From: Pseudogemmobacter humi | GTDB lineage: Bacteria; Pseudomonadota; Alphaproteobacteria; Rhodobacterales; Rhodobacteraceae | DNA: 40,014 bases | Assembly: GCF_900609055.1 (NCBI RefSeq) | Contig: NZ_UXAW01000072.1 | Span: 1 to 40,014 of the forward strand | Direction of reading: 5' to 3' | Part shown: piece after piece, positions 7,041-15,994 of the stretch | How the letters are laid out: each line of letters starts with the position of its first letter | How positions within the stretch are numbered: position 1 is the stretch's first letter | Made by a program: the position numbers and the translations under genes | Notes under the pieces: generated by a model | Told to the model about the DNA's origin: nothing | The model's database searches: none | The model's input: the letters and a program-made list of their open reading frames with translations, nothing else

Positions 7041-8234
7041 TCACGCCAGCGCATTGGCGATCCGCTCCGCCAGCCGCCGCGCCACCGCATCCTTGCCCAT
7101 CCTGGGCCAGGGCTCGGCGCCGTTCGCGTCGATCAGCGTAACCGCATTCTCGGCCCCGCCCATGATGCCGGTTTCGGGCGAGACATCATTGGCCAGGATC
7201 CAGTCGCAGCCCTTGCGCAGCCGTTTCGCGGTCGCATGTTCCACGACCTTCTCGGTTTCGGCCGCGAAGCCCACCACCAGCCGGGGACGCGGCTCCCCCC
7301 TGGAAACCGCGGCCAGAATGTCCTCGTTCTCGGCGAAATCCAGCGCGGGCGGGCGGTCTGATCCGTCCTTCTTCATCTTCTGCGTGCCCGGGTTCGCGAT
7401 CCGCCAGTCGGCCACCGCCGCCGCCATCACCGCCGCATCCGCCGGAAGGGCCGCGCGCACCGCCGCCGCCATCTGCGCCGCCGTTCCGACCGCGACCACA
7501 TCGACGCCCGGGGGCGGCGGCACGCTGGCCGGGCCGGTGACAAACGTCACCCGAGCCCCCAGATCGCGCAGAGCGGCGGCAATGGCCGTGCCTTGTGCCC
7601 CCGAGGAGCGGTTGGCGATATAGCGCACCGGGTCGATGGGCTCATGCGTCGGGCCAGAGGTCACCAGCACATGCCGGCCCGCCAGCCGCCCGGCCCCGAG
7701 CGCGGCGGAAATCGCGGCGAGGATCGCTTCGGGTTCGGCCATCCTTCCCGGCCCGTATTCGCCGCAGGCCATATCGCCCTCGTCCGGCCCCACCCGCAGC
7801 ACACCGTCGCCCTCCAGCGTGGCGAGGTTGCGCTGCGTCGCCGGATGCAGCCACATCCGCAGATTCATCGCGGGCGCGACCAGCACCCTTTTGTCGGTCG
7901 CAAGAAGCAGCGTCGAGGCCAGATCGTCCGCCCTGCCCCCCGCCATCTTCGCCAGCAGATCCGCCGTCGCGGGCGCCACCACCAGCAGATCCGAGGCGCG
8001 GGAAAGCCGGATATGGCCCATCTCGGCCTCTTCGGTCAGGTCGAACAGATCCTGATACACCTTGCCGCCCGCCAGCGCCGCCAGCGACAGGGGCGTGACG
8101 AATTCCGCACCGCCCTTCGTCAGCACCGGCGTGACCGAGGCCCCGGCCTTCTTCAACAGCCGCACCAGTTCCAGCGCCTTGTAACCGGCGATACCGCCGC
8201 CGACGATCAGGGTGATGCGTTTTCCGACCAGCAT
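7041..8234 (-). CDS. coaBC: Bifunctional phosphopantothenoylcysteine decarboxylase / phosphopantothenate-cysteine ligase
   Basis: 397 residues, full length for CoaBC, which makes 4'-phosphopantetheine for coenzyme A from 4'-phosphopantothenate, Cys and CTP. N-terminal flavin-dependent decarboxylase (about 1-180): the catalytic His in EMGHIRLSR (H74), the signature PAMNLRMW (121-128) and the substrate-flap Cys in MACGEYGPGRM (C157). C-terminal ligase (from about 188): VTSGPTHEPIDPVRYIANRSSG, then VADWR and KMKKDG. The loop GGGIAGYKA near 12-20 has an extra Gly where GSIAAYKA is usual, a mild variation. It is the upstream gene of coaBC-dut-moeB. Confidence 0.96.
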   Translation of the reverse strand: MLVGKRITLIVGGGIAGYKALELVRLLKKAGASVTPVLTKGGAEFVTPLSLAALAGGKVYQDLFDLTEEAEMGHIRLSRASDLLVVAPATADLLAKMAGGRADDLASTLLLATDKRVLVAPAMNLRMWLHPATQRNLATLEGDGVLRVGPDEGDMACGEYGPGRMAEPEAILAAISAALGAGRLAGRHVLVTSGPTHEPIDPVRYIANRSSGAQGTAIAAALRDLGARVTFVTGPASVPPPPGVDVVAVGTAAQMAAAVRAALPADAAVMAAAVADWRIANPGTQKMKKDGSDRPPALDFAENEDILAAVSRGEPRPRLVVGFAAETEKVVEHATAKRLRKGCDWILANDVSPETGIMGGAENAVTLIDANGAEPWPRMGKDAVARRLAERIANALA

Positions 8235-8295
8235 GCCATGCCCTCCGCTGCGGCCCGGACCATAGGAGCGCGCCGGGGATAACTCAATGCCCGCC

Positions 8296-9111
8296 TCAGC
8301 CCTTCAGGCCCGCGCAGGGATCCTCGCGCGGGGCGGGCTCGGTCAGGAGCCAGAGATCGTAAGGCGGCGCCTCGGGCGCCTCTCCGCCGCGTTCGATCTG
8401 ACCGAGGGTCAGGATGCGCAGCTCCGGCGCGGCGCCTGCCAGCAGCGCGGGCGCGCCGTGGTCGCGGCGGGCATGGCCGTTGCCGGTGATCACCGCGACC
8501 GGCCCGCCGGTTTCGGCATAGGCCCGCGCCGCGGCTTCGGCGAGCGATGCGTCGCGCAGCCGCTGCGCCTCGACCATACCGGTCATCATCTCGCGCGGCA
8601 TGGCCCCGCAATGCGCGGCGAACTGTTCCTCCACGCGCGCGGCCTGGTCCCCGGGCGCAAGCGGAGTATCCAGCCCGTAACGCCCGGCCTCGGGCCCGAA
8701 CACCGCCGCCGCGCCTTCCGAGAACGCGCGCCGCGCCCGCTCGCGCGGGACTTCGGCGCCGTAGATCCGCGCGTCCGGGGCGGCAAGGAAGATCGGGTGA
8801 TAGAGCGCGAAATCCGGCCAGCCTTCGCCCCAGTTCAGCGCATCGGCCAGCGCCGCGGCATCGTCGAAAGCCGGCAGATCGCCCGGCTCCGGCCCGACCA
8901 TCTCGAAGACCAGCGCCTTCGGGGCCAGCGCCGCCACCGCCCGGGCCTGGCCCAGGTGATGCGCGGCATTGTCATGCACCTCGCCCAGGAACCAGACATC
9001 GGCCGCGGGCAGGGTATCCAGGTCGGGGGCGGCGATCTCCTGCGCCATGGCGGGCAGCGCCAGGAATGCGGCAAGGAGCGTCGCGGCAACGGGTTTCACG
9101 AGCGTTTTCAT
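8296..9111 (-). CDS. ChaN-family exported protein
   Basis: 271 residues from the ATG at 9111; the frame is open further upstream, but that part has no family similarity and a signal peptide begins exactly here (MKTLVKPVAATLLAAFLALP, probable cleavage AMA/QE at 23-24). The mature part carries GEVHDN (43-48) early and GNGH late, as in ChaN/Tiki-superfamily proteins. ChaN of Campylobacter binds haem pairs and is tied to iron uptake, but no iron gene is adjacent here. There is no lipobox Cys, so it is probably soluble and periplasmic rather than a lipoprotein. It is divergent from cobU with 93 bases between. Confidence 0.8.
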   Translation of the reverse strand: MKTLVKPVAATLLAAFLALPAMAQEIAAPDLDTLPAADVWFLGEVHDNAAHHLGQARAVAALAPKALVFEMVGPEPGDLPAFDDAAALADALNWGEGWPDFALYHPIFLAAPDARIYGAEVPRERARRAFSEGAAAVFGPEAGRYGLDTPLAPGDQAARVEEQFAAHCGAMPREMMTGMVEAQRLRDASLAEAAARAYAETGGPVAVITGNGHARRDHGAPALLAGAAPELRILTLGQIERGGEAPEAPPYDLWLLTEPAPREDPCAGLKG

Positions 9112-9204
9112 GCCCCTGTCATGCACCGGAACCGCATGCCGCTCAAGCCCCCGCTGGCCCCCGCCCGCGCGCCGGTATAGGCTGGCCGCCAAGGAGTTCC
9201 GCCC

Positions 9205-9750
9205 ATGATCCCGCTTCCCGCCCTGACCCTCGTGACCGGGGGCGCGCGTTCCGGAAAATCGCATTATGCCGAGCGCCTTGCCCGCGCCCCGGGGCTGGCG
9301 CTGCGCTATATCGCCACCGGCCAGGCCTTCGACGCCGAGATGGAGGAGCGTATCGCGCGCCACCGCGAAGAGCGCGGCCCGGGCTGGCAGACCTTCGAGG
9401 CGCCGCTCGACCCAGGCCCGGCGCTGGCCGGGGCTGCGCCCGACAGCGTGACCCTGTTCGACTGCGCGACGCTCTGGCTGACCAACCACCTGCTGGCGGA
9501 ACACGATCTGACAGCCGAGACCGACCGGCTGCTCGCCGCGCTGGCCGCCGCCCCCGGCCCGGTGATCGTGGTGACGAACGAGGTCGGCCAGGGCATCGTG
9601 CCCGGCGATCCGCTCTCGCGCCGGTTCCGCGACGAACAGGGGCGGCTGAACCAGCGGCTCGCGCGCGCGGCCGGGCTGGTGGTGGCGGTCATCTGCGGGC
9701 TGCCGCTGGCGCTGAAAGGCGCCCTGCCGCCGCTGGAGGACGCGCCATGA
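9205..9750 (+). CDS. cobU: Adenosylcobinamide kinase / adenosylcobinamide-phosphate guanylyltransferase
   Basis: 181 residues (CobU/CobP). The enzyme phosphorylates adenosylcobinamide and then adds GMP, preparing the nucleotide loop of vitamin B12. Visible: the P-loop GGARSGKS (12-19) right after the first strand, YIATGQAFDAEMEERIARHR with the guanylylation His, DCATLWLTN and TNEVGQGIVP. It starts with ATG preceded by AAGGAG. The stop overlaps the next gene's ATG (ATGA, 9747-9750). I see no cobalamin riboswitch in the 93-base leader. Confidence 0.95.
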   Translation: MIPLPALTLVTGGARSGKSHYAERLARAPGLALRYIATGQAFDAEMEERIARHREERGPGWQTFEAPLDPGPALAGAAPDSVTLFDCATLWLTNHLLAEHDLTAETDRLLAALAAAPGPVIVVTNEVGQGIVPGDPLSRRFRDEQGRLNQRLARAAGLVVAVICGLPLALKGALPPLEDAP

Positions 9751-10319
9751 CCCGGTTCTGGCTGGTGCGCCACGGGCCGACCCATGCGCGCGGCATGGTC
9801 GGCTGGACCGACCTGCCCGCCGATCTGTCGGACCTTGCCGCGCTCGACCGGCTGAACGCCTTCCTGCCCCATGACGCGCCGGTGATCTCGTCGGATCTGT
9901 GCCGCGCGGTGGCCACCGCCGATGTGCTGGGCCGCCGTCGGCTGACCCACGACCCCGGCCTGCGCGAGATGAATTTCGGCGCCTGGGAAATGCGGCTCCA
10001 CGCCGAGCTGGAGGCCGAGAGCCCCGACCTGATCCGCGCCTTCTGGGAACGCCCGGGCGAGATCCGCCCCCCCGGCGGCGAAAGCTGGCTGGACATGAGC
10101 GCCCGGGTCTGCGCCGCGCTGGAAAGGCTGAACGGAGAGGCGCCCGAGGTGATCGTGGTCGCGCATTTCGGCCCGATCCTCGCGGGCGTGCAGCGCGCGC
10201 TGAAGGCCAGCGCCTGCGAGGTGCTGGCGCACCGGATCGACAATCTCTCTGTCACCTGCCTTGAAATCGGCGCGGGCGCGGCGCCGGGGCGGCTGCACCG
10301 GATCAATCACATTCCGTGA
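9747..10319 (+). CDS. Histidine phosphatase family protein, possible alpha-ribazole phosphatase
   Basis: 190 residues of the phosphoglycerate-mutase-like fold: the phosphohistidine motif LVRHGPTHA near the N-terminus, SSDLCRAVATAD, LREMNFGAWE with the acid residue and the second catalytic His in VVAHFGPIL. It is translationally coupled to cobU. Because CobC-type alpha-ribazole-phosphate phosphatases belong to this family and act in the same loop assembly, a cobalamin role is the best guess, but the family is broad and no motif fixes the substrate. Confidence 0.82.
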   Translation: MTRFWLVRHGPTHARGMVGWTDLPADLSDLAALDRLNAFLPHDAPVISSDLCRAVATADVLGRRRLTHDPGLREMNFGAWEMRLHAELEAESPDLIRAFWERPGEIRPPGGESWLDMSARVCAALERLNGEAPEVIVVAHFGPILAGVQRALKASACEVLAHRIDNLSVTCLEIGAGAAPGRLHRINHIP

Positions 10320-10394
10320 TGAATCGGCGCAGGAAACATCGTTTCCCCTGGCGCGCCCCGGGCTCCAGGATGGGCCGCGAAGGAGACATTCATC

Positions 10395-11087
10395 ATGTAT
10401 GATCTGTTGATCGGCGACCGCAGCTATTCCAGCTGGTCGCTGCGCGGCTGGCTGCTGTTCGACGCCTTCGGCATTCCGGTGCGCCGCCATACGGCGCGGC
10501 TTTATACCGACGAGCTGCCGCGCGCTTTGCGCGACTATGCGCCCGCCCGCACCGTGCCGGCGATGCGCACGCCCGAGGGTGCGGTGATCGCGGAAAGCCT
10601 CGCCATCGCCGAGGAACTGGCGAGCCGCCACCCCGGGGCCGGGCTCTGGCCCGCAGACCCCGCCGCGCGCGCCACCGCGCGGATGCTGGCCGCCGGGATG
10701 CACGCCGGTTTCGCCGCGCTGCGCGAACATTGCCCGATGAACCTGCGGGTGTCGTATGAAAGCTGCGACCCGCCCGCGCCGGTGCTGGCCGATCTCGCGC
10801 GGCTGGAGGAACTCTGGGCTCATGCCCGCGCGGTGAGCGGCACGAAAACCCCCTGGCTGTTCGGGGCATATTCCGCGGCGGATGCTTTCTTCGCCCCGGT
10901 CGCGGCGCGTATCGCGGGTTACAACCTGCCCGTCGGGGCCGAAGCGATGGTTTATGTGGCCGCCCATCTCGCGCATCCCTCGTTCCGCCGCTGGCGGGCG
11001 GCGGCGCTGGCCGATGGCGCAGATCAGCCGCTCTACCGCCGCGACTGGCCGCAGCGCGCCTGGCCCGAACCGGCGGCGCCCGCATAA
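10395..11087 (+). CDS. Glutathione S-transferase family protein
   Basis: 230 residues. An N-terminal thioredoxin-like domain begins MYDLLIGDRSYSSWSLRGWL, with SYSSWS in the place of the catalytic Ser/Tyr of bacterial GSTs, followed by TVPAMRTPEGAVIAESLAIAEELA, the cis-Pro and glutathione gamma-Glu binding region. The helical C-terminal domain covers about 90-215. It resembles the E. coli YfcF-like group; the substrate is unknown. The ATG follows AAGGAG. It stands alone, 75 bases after the phosphatase and 71 before the YifB gene. Confidence 0.85.
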   Translation: MYDLLIGDRSYSSWSLRGWLLFDAFGIPVRRHTARLYTDELPRALRDYAPARTVPAMRTPEGAVIAESLAIAEELASRHPGAGLWPADPAARATARMLAAGMHAGFAALREHCPMNLRVSYESCDPPAPVLADLARLEELWAHARAVSGTKTPWLFGAYSAADAFFAPVAARIAGYNLPVGAEAMVYVAAHLAHPSFRRWRAAALADGADQPLYRRDWPQRAWPEPAAPA

Positions 11088-11158
11088 AGCCACCCGCGTT
11101 TACCATTCGATAACCAGTTTGCCGCCATGGTCGCCCCGGGGCGAAGACGGAGACGGGG

Positions 11159-12670
11159 ATGGTGGCGCGGGCCTATACGGTGGCCTTCGAGGGGGTCGAG
11201 GCCCGGCTGGTTGAGGTGCAATGCGCCATCTCCTCCGGCGCGGCCGGGTTCAGCCTTGTGGGCCTTGCCGACAAGGCGGTCAGCGAGGCGAAAGAGCGGG
11301 TGCGCAGCGCGCTCCAGGCGCTGTCGATCGCGCTGCCGAACCGGCGCATCACCGTCAACCTCTCGCCCGCCGACCTGCCGAAAGAGGGCAGCCATTTCGA
11401 CCTGCCGATCGCGCTGGCGCTGCTCGCGGCCATCGACATCCTGCCGCGCGACGAGATCGCCCGCACCGTCGCGCTCGGCGAGCTCTCGCTCGACGGCAAG
11501 CTGATGCCGGTCGCAGGCGCGCTGCCTGCGGCGATGACGGCGGCGGGCGAGGATTGCGCGCTTCTCTGCCCGCGCGCCTCGGGCCCCGAGGCGGCCTGGG
11601 TCGGCGCGGCGCAGGTGATCGGCGCCGGCTCGCTGGACGAAGTGGTGCGCCATTTCACCGGCCAGTCGCCCATCGCCAGCGCCAGGGCGGGCGAGATCGC
11701 GCAGCCCGACCGCTTCCCCGATCTGCGCGAGGTCAAGGGCCAGGAACGCGCCAAACGCGCGCTGGAAATCGCCGCCGCCGGGCGCCACCATCTGCTGCTG
11801 ACCGGCACGCCCGGCTCGGGGAAAAGCATGCTGGCGAACCGGCTGCCCGGCATCCTGCCGCCGCTTTCCCCGGCCGAGGCGCTGGAAACCTCGATGATCC
11901 ACTCGCTGGCCGGACTGCTCGCCGGGGGCGGCATCTCACGCGCCCGCCCGTTCCGCGCGCCGCATCACAGCGCCTCGATGGCGGCGATGGCCGGGGGCGG
12001 GCGCGGCGCGAAACCGGGCGAGATCAGCCTTGCGCATAACGGCGTGCTGTTTCTCGACGAGTTGCCGGAATTCCCCCGCCAGGTGCTGGAGGCGCTGCGC
12101 CAGCCGATCGAGAGCGGCGAGGTGATGGTCGCCCGCGCCAACGCCCATGTGCGCTATCCGAGCCGCTTCCTGCTGGTCGCCGCCGCAAATCCCTGCCGCT
12201 GCGGCTACCTGCCCGACCCCGCCCGCGCCTGTTCGCGCGCGCCCGTCTGCGGCGAGGATTACATGGGCCGCATCTCCGGCCCGCTGATGGACCGGATCGA
12301 CCTGCGCATCGAAGTGCCGCCGGTCAGCTACAGCGACCTCGACCTGCCCGCCGCGGGCGAAAGCTCTGCCACGGTGGCGGCGCGGGTGAGCGTGGCGCGC
12401 GGGATCCAGGCTGAACGGCTGGGCGATACCGCGCTTGCCAACGCCGACCTGGCCGGAGAGCGGCTGGAACACTTCGCCACCCCCGATGCCGCCGGGCGCG
12501 AGCTGATCGGGCGACTGGCCGAGCGGATGGGCCTTTCGGCCCGCGGCTATCACCGGCTGCTGCGGGTGGCCCGCACCATCGCCGACCTCGACGGCAGCGA
12601 TGCGGTAAGAAAGAATCACGTCGCGGAAGCGGCGGGATACCGGCTGGTCCCGGGCGGCGGGCTGTCCTGA
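11159..12670 (+). CDS. YifB/ComM family Mg-chelatase-like AAA+ ATPase
   Basis: 503 residues, the usual length. N-terminal Lon/ChlI-like domain (VSEAKERVRSAL, NLSPADLPKEGSHFDLPIAL, LGELSLDGKL), then the AAA+ module with Walker A TGTPGSGKSMLANRLPGILP, the Mg-chelatase motif FRAPHHSAS, Walker B GVLFLDELPEF and a four-Cys element in ANPCRCGYLPDP with CSRAPVC, then DRIDLRIEVP and a C-terminal helical bundle. In naturally transformable bacteria ComM is a helicase that extends recombination branches; in others the role is unproven. The ribosome site before the ATG is weak (GAGACGGGG). A hairpin at 12776-12808 lies about 105 bases past the stop. Confidence 0.93.
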   Translation: MVARAYTVAFEGVEARLVEVQCAISSGAAGFSLVGLADKAVSEAKERVRSALQALSIALPNRRITVNLSPADLPKEGSHFDLPIALALLAAIDILPRDEIARTVALGELSLDGKLMPVAGALPAAMTAAGEDCALLCPRASGPEAAWVGAAQVIGAGSLDEVVRHFTGQSPIASARAGEIAQPDRFPDLREVKGQERAKRALEIAAAGRHHLLLTGTPGSGKSMLANRLPGILPPLSPAEALETSMIHSLAGLLAGGGISRARPFRAPHHSASMAAMAGGGRGAKPGEISLAHNGVLFLDELPEFPRQVLEALRQPIESGEVMVARANAHVRYPSRFLLVAAANPCRCGYLPDPARACSRAPVCGEDYMGRISGPLMDRIDLRIEVPPVSYSDLDLPAAGESSATVAARVSVARGIQAERLGDTALANADLAGERLEHFATPDAAGRELIGRLAERMGLSARGYHRLLRVARTIADLDGSDAVRKNHVAEAAGYRLVPGGGLS

Positions 12671-12775
12671 GCGGCGGCGCGCCGGAGAAAACCGCGCGAG
12701 GGTTGCCCCTGCTGCGGCAGCCGGATCGGTCGCTCAAGGCAGCAGCCGTGGCGCGAACCGGCCATCGCCCTGTAT

Positions 12776-12808
12776 CCTTGGTTCCCGCCGGCTCGGGGGG
12801 AACCAGGG
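12776..12808. terminator. Long hairpin downstream of the YifB gene
   Basis: Arms CCTTGGTTCCC (12776-12786) and GGGAACCAGGG (12798-12808) pair over 11 positions with one G-U, around an 11-base loop. There is no T-run on either side, so it is not a classical intrinsic terminator; it may still stabilise or end the YifB transcript. Confidence 0.4.
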
Positions 12809-13476
12809 CCGGATCACCCTCCTGCCCGCCTCCCGGATTTCGTCCGGGCGCGGGCAACAGGCCGACCAACGTGTGACACCTCTTTCTTCAGGAACCCCGA
12901 AGAACCGGGACGACGGAAGAAGTCATACATATCAAAAACACTGGGTTGTAGGAGCTTGCAGGCGTAAATGATGCCAAGCTCGCCCGTCATGCCGGAAGGC
13001 CCGAAAATGGCTGTTTAAGAGACATTAAAGCTGAAATGATGGCAGCCGACACATCACCTCATGTTCCCCAATCGAATCACCCGCGATCGGCGGAGCAGAT
13101 GCCCGGTGGATAAGAACACCGAGTCCCCTCGCCACTCCGGTAAAGGCCCGCCGGGTCGCCGAAAAACACCTCTCGCCAGATTTCTGGATGCAAGTCATTC
13201 CCGACATCAGCAGGATCGCCTGCACAAACGGGGGATCAGCATATGAGCATTTCATTGCGCCGGAGGCCGGGTGCATGGACCCGGATTCATCAGGAATCAG
13301 GGCGACTGATCCGGCATGCCCTCTCTGCGCGCGATCAGACCCTCACCTCTCCCATGATGCGGCCGCCAAGCCATATGAGCGAAGCACGACGCAGGCCGGA
13401 AAGGACCGGCCCACCCCTGCACTTCCGGCAAGCCCCCGAACGGCCCGCGTCATTGGAAAGCGCCCGGTCGGGCAAA

Positions 13477-13497
13477 CGGGACCCGCGGCAGGTCCCG
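13477..13497 (-). terminator. Weak hairpin downstream of gshB
   Basis: Seven-base arms CGGGACC (13477-13483) and GGTCCCG (13491-13497) around a 7-base loop, 80 bases past the gshB stop. On the minus strand it is followed by TTTGCCC, only a short T-run. Confidence 0.3.
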
Positions 13498-13576
13498 GCT
13501 CTGCCGATGCTGATGCAATCCAGCCGTTGCGGTTTCCGGCAGGCAGGATCGGGTTTCCCGCGCCCAGGGAGGGTGT

Positions 13577-14521
13577 TCACCCCGCGCGTTTCGCCTCGAT
13601 CGCCTGCCAGATCTTTTCCGCGGCATTGGTGCCGTCGAATCGCTCAAGCTCCTGGATGCCGGTCGGCGAGGTCACATTGATCTCGGTCAGCCAGTCGCCG
13701 ATCACGTCGATGCCGACGAAGATCTGGCCGTGGTCGCGCAGAGTCGGGCCGATGCGGCGGCAGATCTCCAGATCGCGCGCGCTCAGCCCGATCTTTTCGG
13801 GCCGCCCGCCGACATGCATGTTCGAGCGGGTCTCGCCGGCCTGGGGCACGCGGTTGATCGCGCCGACGGGCTCGCCGTCGACAAGGATGACGCGCTTGTC
13901 GCCCTGCGCCACCGCAGGCAAGAATTTCTGCACGATCATCGGCTCGCGGCTCATCGAGGTGAACAGTTCATAAAGCGACGAGAGGTTGCGGTCGTTGCCG
14001 TCCAGCCGGAACACCCCGGCGCCGCCGTTGCCGTAGAGCGGCTTGAGGATGATGTCGCCATGACGCTCCTTGAAGGCGCGGATCGTCGCGAGATCGCGGG
14101 CGATGGCGGTGGGGGGCGTCAGGTCCGGGAAGCGCAGCACCAGAAGCTTCTCGGGGAAATTGCGCACCCAGAACGGGTCGTTGACCACCAGAGTGCCGGG
14201 CCGGATCATCTCCAGCAGATGGGTGGTGGTGATATAGCCCATGTCGAAGGGCGGATCCTGGCGCAGCCAGACCACATCGAATTCCGACAGGTCAACCTCG
14301 GTCTCGTCACCGAACGAGACATGGTTGCCCTTCTCGCGCCGTAATTCGATCCAGCACCCCCGGGCCGTGACCCGGCCCTCGACGAAGGCCAGCCGGTCGG
14401 GGGTATAGTAAAACAGCCGGTGCCCGCGGCTTTGGGCTTCAAGCGCGATGCGGAAGCTGGAATCCGCGTCGATATTGACCGAGCCGATCGGATCCATCTG
14501 AAAGGCGACTTTGAGGGCCAT
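13577..14521 (-). CDS. gshB: Glutathione synthetase
   Basis: 314 residues, full length; adds Gly to gamma-glutamylcysteine with ATP. Start [22 protein letters not shown] is characteristic; ATP-grasp features follow: [47 protein letters not shown] and the metal site region [17 protein letters not shown]. The ATG (14519-14521) follows an AGGAGC ribosome site. It is the last gene of a probable rsmI-yraN-gshB unit, 60 bases after yraN. Confidence 0.96.
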   Translation of the reverse strand: MALKVAFQMDPIGSVNIDADSSFRIALEAQSRGHRLFYYTPDRLAFVEGRVTARGCWIELRREKGNHVSFGDETEVDLSEFDVVWLRQDPPFDMGYITTTHLLEMIRPGTLVVNDPFWVRNFPEKLLVLRFPDLTPPTAIARDLATIRAFKERHGDIILKPLYGNGGAGVFRLDGNDRNLSSLYELFTSMSREPMIVQKFLPAVAQGDKRVILVDGEPVGAINRVPQAGETRSNMHVGGRPEKIGLSARDLEICRRIGPTLRDHGQIFVGIDVIGDWLTEINVTSPTGIQELERFDGTNAAEKIWQAIEAKRAG

Positions 14522-14581
14522 GGAAAGCTCCTGTTTCTTCCGGCCCTTTGATGACGCAAGCCGCGCCCTGATGCAAATGCG

Positions 14582-15007
14582 TCAGAGGAAGAAGGCGGCC
14601 TCGGCGATATCGACACGGCCCTGCCCATCGACCAGGGCCAGATCGAATCGCATATCGACCGGGGTGCAGGGGCAGCGTCCGGCCAGATGGACCCCGAACA
14701 GGTAATCCTCGGCGGCGGCGCCGAGGCGGCGCATCTGACTTTGGCTCAGATGGCCGGCGGCGATGTCATGGGTGGCGCCGCGCTTGACCTCGACGATGGC
14801 GAGATCGTCGCCCTTGCCGGCGATCACATCGATCTCACCCCCCTGGCCACGCCAGCGCCGGGCGAGGATTCGCCAGCCACGGGCGGCATAGTCGCGGGCG
14901 ACGGCATCCTCGGCGGCGAGGCCGGCAAGGTGGTTGCGCTGGCCGCGATGCACCCGGGCCGAAGGCACGGGGCGGCACAGGTCTTCGGCGAAGAAATCGA
15001 GGGGCAA
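14582..15007 (-). CDS. yraN: YraN (UPF0102) family endonuclease-like protein
   Basis: 141 residues from a TTG start. Holliday-junction-resolvase-like fold marks of UPF0102: AGLAAEDAVARDYAARGWRI, then GGEIDVIA (56-63) and IVEVKRG (71-77), giving the E...ExD...ExK pattern of this nuclease superfamily. No experimentally settled role is known to me. The TTG is supported by a perfect AGGAGG 5 bases upstream; the GTG codons downstream (residues 14 and 19) lack such a site. It begins 17 bases after the rsmI stop, matching the rsmI-lpoA-yraN neighbourhood of E. coli. Confidence 0.85.
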   Translation of the reverse strand: MPLDFFAEDLCRPVPSARVHRGQRNHLAGLAAEDAVARDYAARGWRILARRWRGQGGEIDVIAGKGDDLAIVEVKRGATHDIAAGHLSQSQMRRLGAAAEDYLFGVHLAGRCPCTPVDMRFDLALVDGQGRVDIAEAAFFL

Positions 15008-15012
15008 GGCAG

Positions 15013-15018
15013 CCTCCT
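15013..15018 (-). promoter_or_regulatory. Shine-Dalgarno site fixing the TTG start of yraN
   Basis: AGGAGG on the minus strand, 5 bases before the TTG at 15007-15005. A consensus site paired with a weak start codon is a common balance. Confidence 0.75.
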
Positions 15019-15024
15019 GGCAGG

Positions 15025-15906
15025 TCAGGTCTTCGTGCGGGCCAAAGCCATCTGATAGGCTTCGCGCCGCGGCACTTTCAGATTTTGCGCGACGAAAGTT
15101 GCGGCTTCCTTAACGCTCATGCTGCGCAGCGCCTCGTCGAGCGCCGCCGCGACCTCGGCCGCGCCCACGGCCTGCGGGGCCGCGCGGTCGATCACCAGCA
15201 CGATCTCGCCCTTCGGATCCTGCTCGCCCAGAAGGGAAAGGATCTCTTCCGGCGTGCCGCGCAACACTTCCTCGTGCCGTTTGGTCAGTTCGCGGCAAAG
15301 CGCGACCTGCCGTCCCGGCCCGAAGATCTCTGCCAGATCCGCCAGCATCCTGCGCACCCGGCGCGGCGATTCGTAGAGCACCAGCGTGGCCTGGACCCCG
15401 GCAAGATCCTGCAAAAACCGTTTGCGCTCGCCCGCAGGCTGGGGCGGGAAGCCCGCGAAAAGGAAGCGGTCCGTGGGCAGCCCCGCCACCGCCAGCGCCG
15501 CCAGCAGCGCCGAGGCGCCGGGCGCGGCCAGAACCGGCGCCCCCGCCGCCACCGCCGCCCGCGCCAGCACGAAGCCCGGGTCCGAGATCAGCGGCGTCCC
15601 CGCCTCGGAGGCATAGGCCACCGATTTCCCCCCGGCCAAGAGCGCGGTGATCTTCGCCGCCACGCCCTGCTCGTTATGGTCATGCACCGCGAGCAGCGGC
15701 CGGCCGCCAAGCGCGATGCCGTGGATCTCCATCAGATGGCGCAGGGTGCGGGTATCCTCGGCCGCCAGCACATCGGCCCCGGCGAGGATGTCGAGCGCGC
15801 GCAAGGTGATGTCGCGCGCCGCCCCGATCGGGGTCGACACCAGATGCAGCCCCGCGGGAACCGCAGCGGCACCCACGCGCGCCGGGCGATCGGCGGAACC
15901 CGTCAT
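15025..15906 (-). CDS. rsmI: 16S rRNA (cytidine-1402-2'-O)-methyltransferase
   Basis: 293 residues from the ATG at 15906; the frame stays open upstream into the lpoA-like gene but that part is antisense to it. RsmI methylates the ribose of C1402 in the ribosomal P site. Visible tetrapyrrole-methylase-fold motifs: GLHLVSTPIGAARDITLRAL, AAEDTRTLRHLM, YASEAGTPLISDPGFVL, APGASALLAAL, FLFAGFPP, LYESPRRVRRML and LCRELTKRHEEVLRGT. The C-terminal helical tail (RSMSVKEAATFVAQ) is also typical. It is divergent from the LpoA-like gene across 88 bases and is the first gene of rsmI-yraN-gshB. Confidence 0.95.
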   Translation of the reverse strand: MTGSADRPARVGAAAVPAGLHLVSTPIGAARDITLRALDILAGADVLAAEDTRTLRHLMEIHGIALGGRPLLAVHDHNEQGVAAKITALLAGGKSVAYASEAGTPLISDPGFVLARAAVAAGAPVLAAPGASALLAALAVAGLPTDRFLFAGFPPQPAGERKRFLQDLAGVQATLVLYESPRRVRRMLADLAEIFGPGRQVALCRELTKRHEEVLRGTPEEILSLLGEQDPKGEIVLVIDRAAPQAVGAAEVAAALDEALRSMSVKEAATFVAQNLKVPRREAYQMALARTKT

Positions 15907-15994
15907 CGCCTGCCCTCCGGCAAGTTTACTTCGGGACCGGAACCCACTAACCTGCCCATCGTCACCGCGCCTGCTCATTGCGTGAGGGAGTTCC

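Larger units (their letters stand above)
12671..13576. other. 906-base stretch without a recognisable gene
   Basis: Between the YifB gene and the gshB stop. Open frames occur on both strands (for example 13243-13680 plus and 13025-13276 minus) but none has a convincing ribosome site or recognisable product, and several are Arg/Pro-rich translations typical of non-coding GC-rich DNA. 12880-13060 is clearly poorer in GC than its surroundings. The visible structures are two hairpins listed separately. It may be decayed coding sequence; no transposase or phage remnant could be recognised. Confidence 0.6.

Noticed and set aside
9112-9204. Cobalamin riboswitch before cobU
   Set aside because: The leader is under 100 bases and shows no B12-box-like sequence.
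13188-13973. Open frames running from the gene-free gap into gshB antisense
   Set aside because: Composition is Arg/Pro/Ser-rich, there is no ribosome site or family match, and the 3' half is antisense to gshB.
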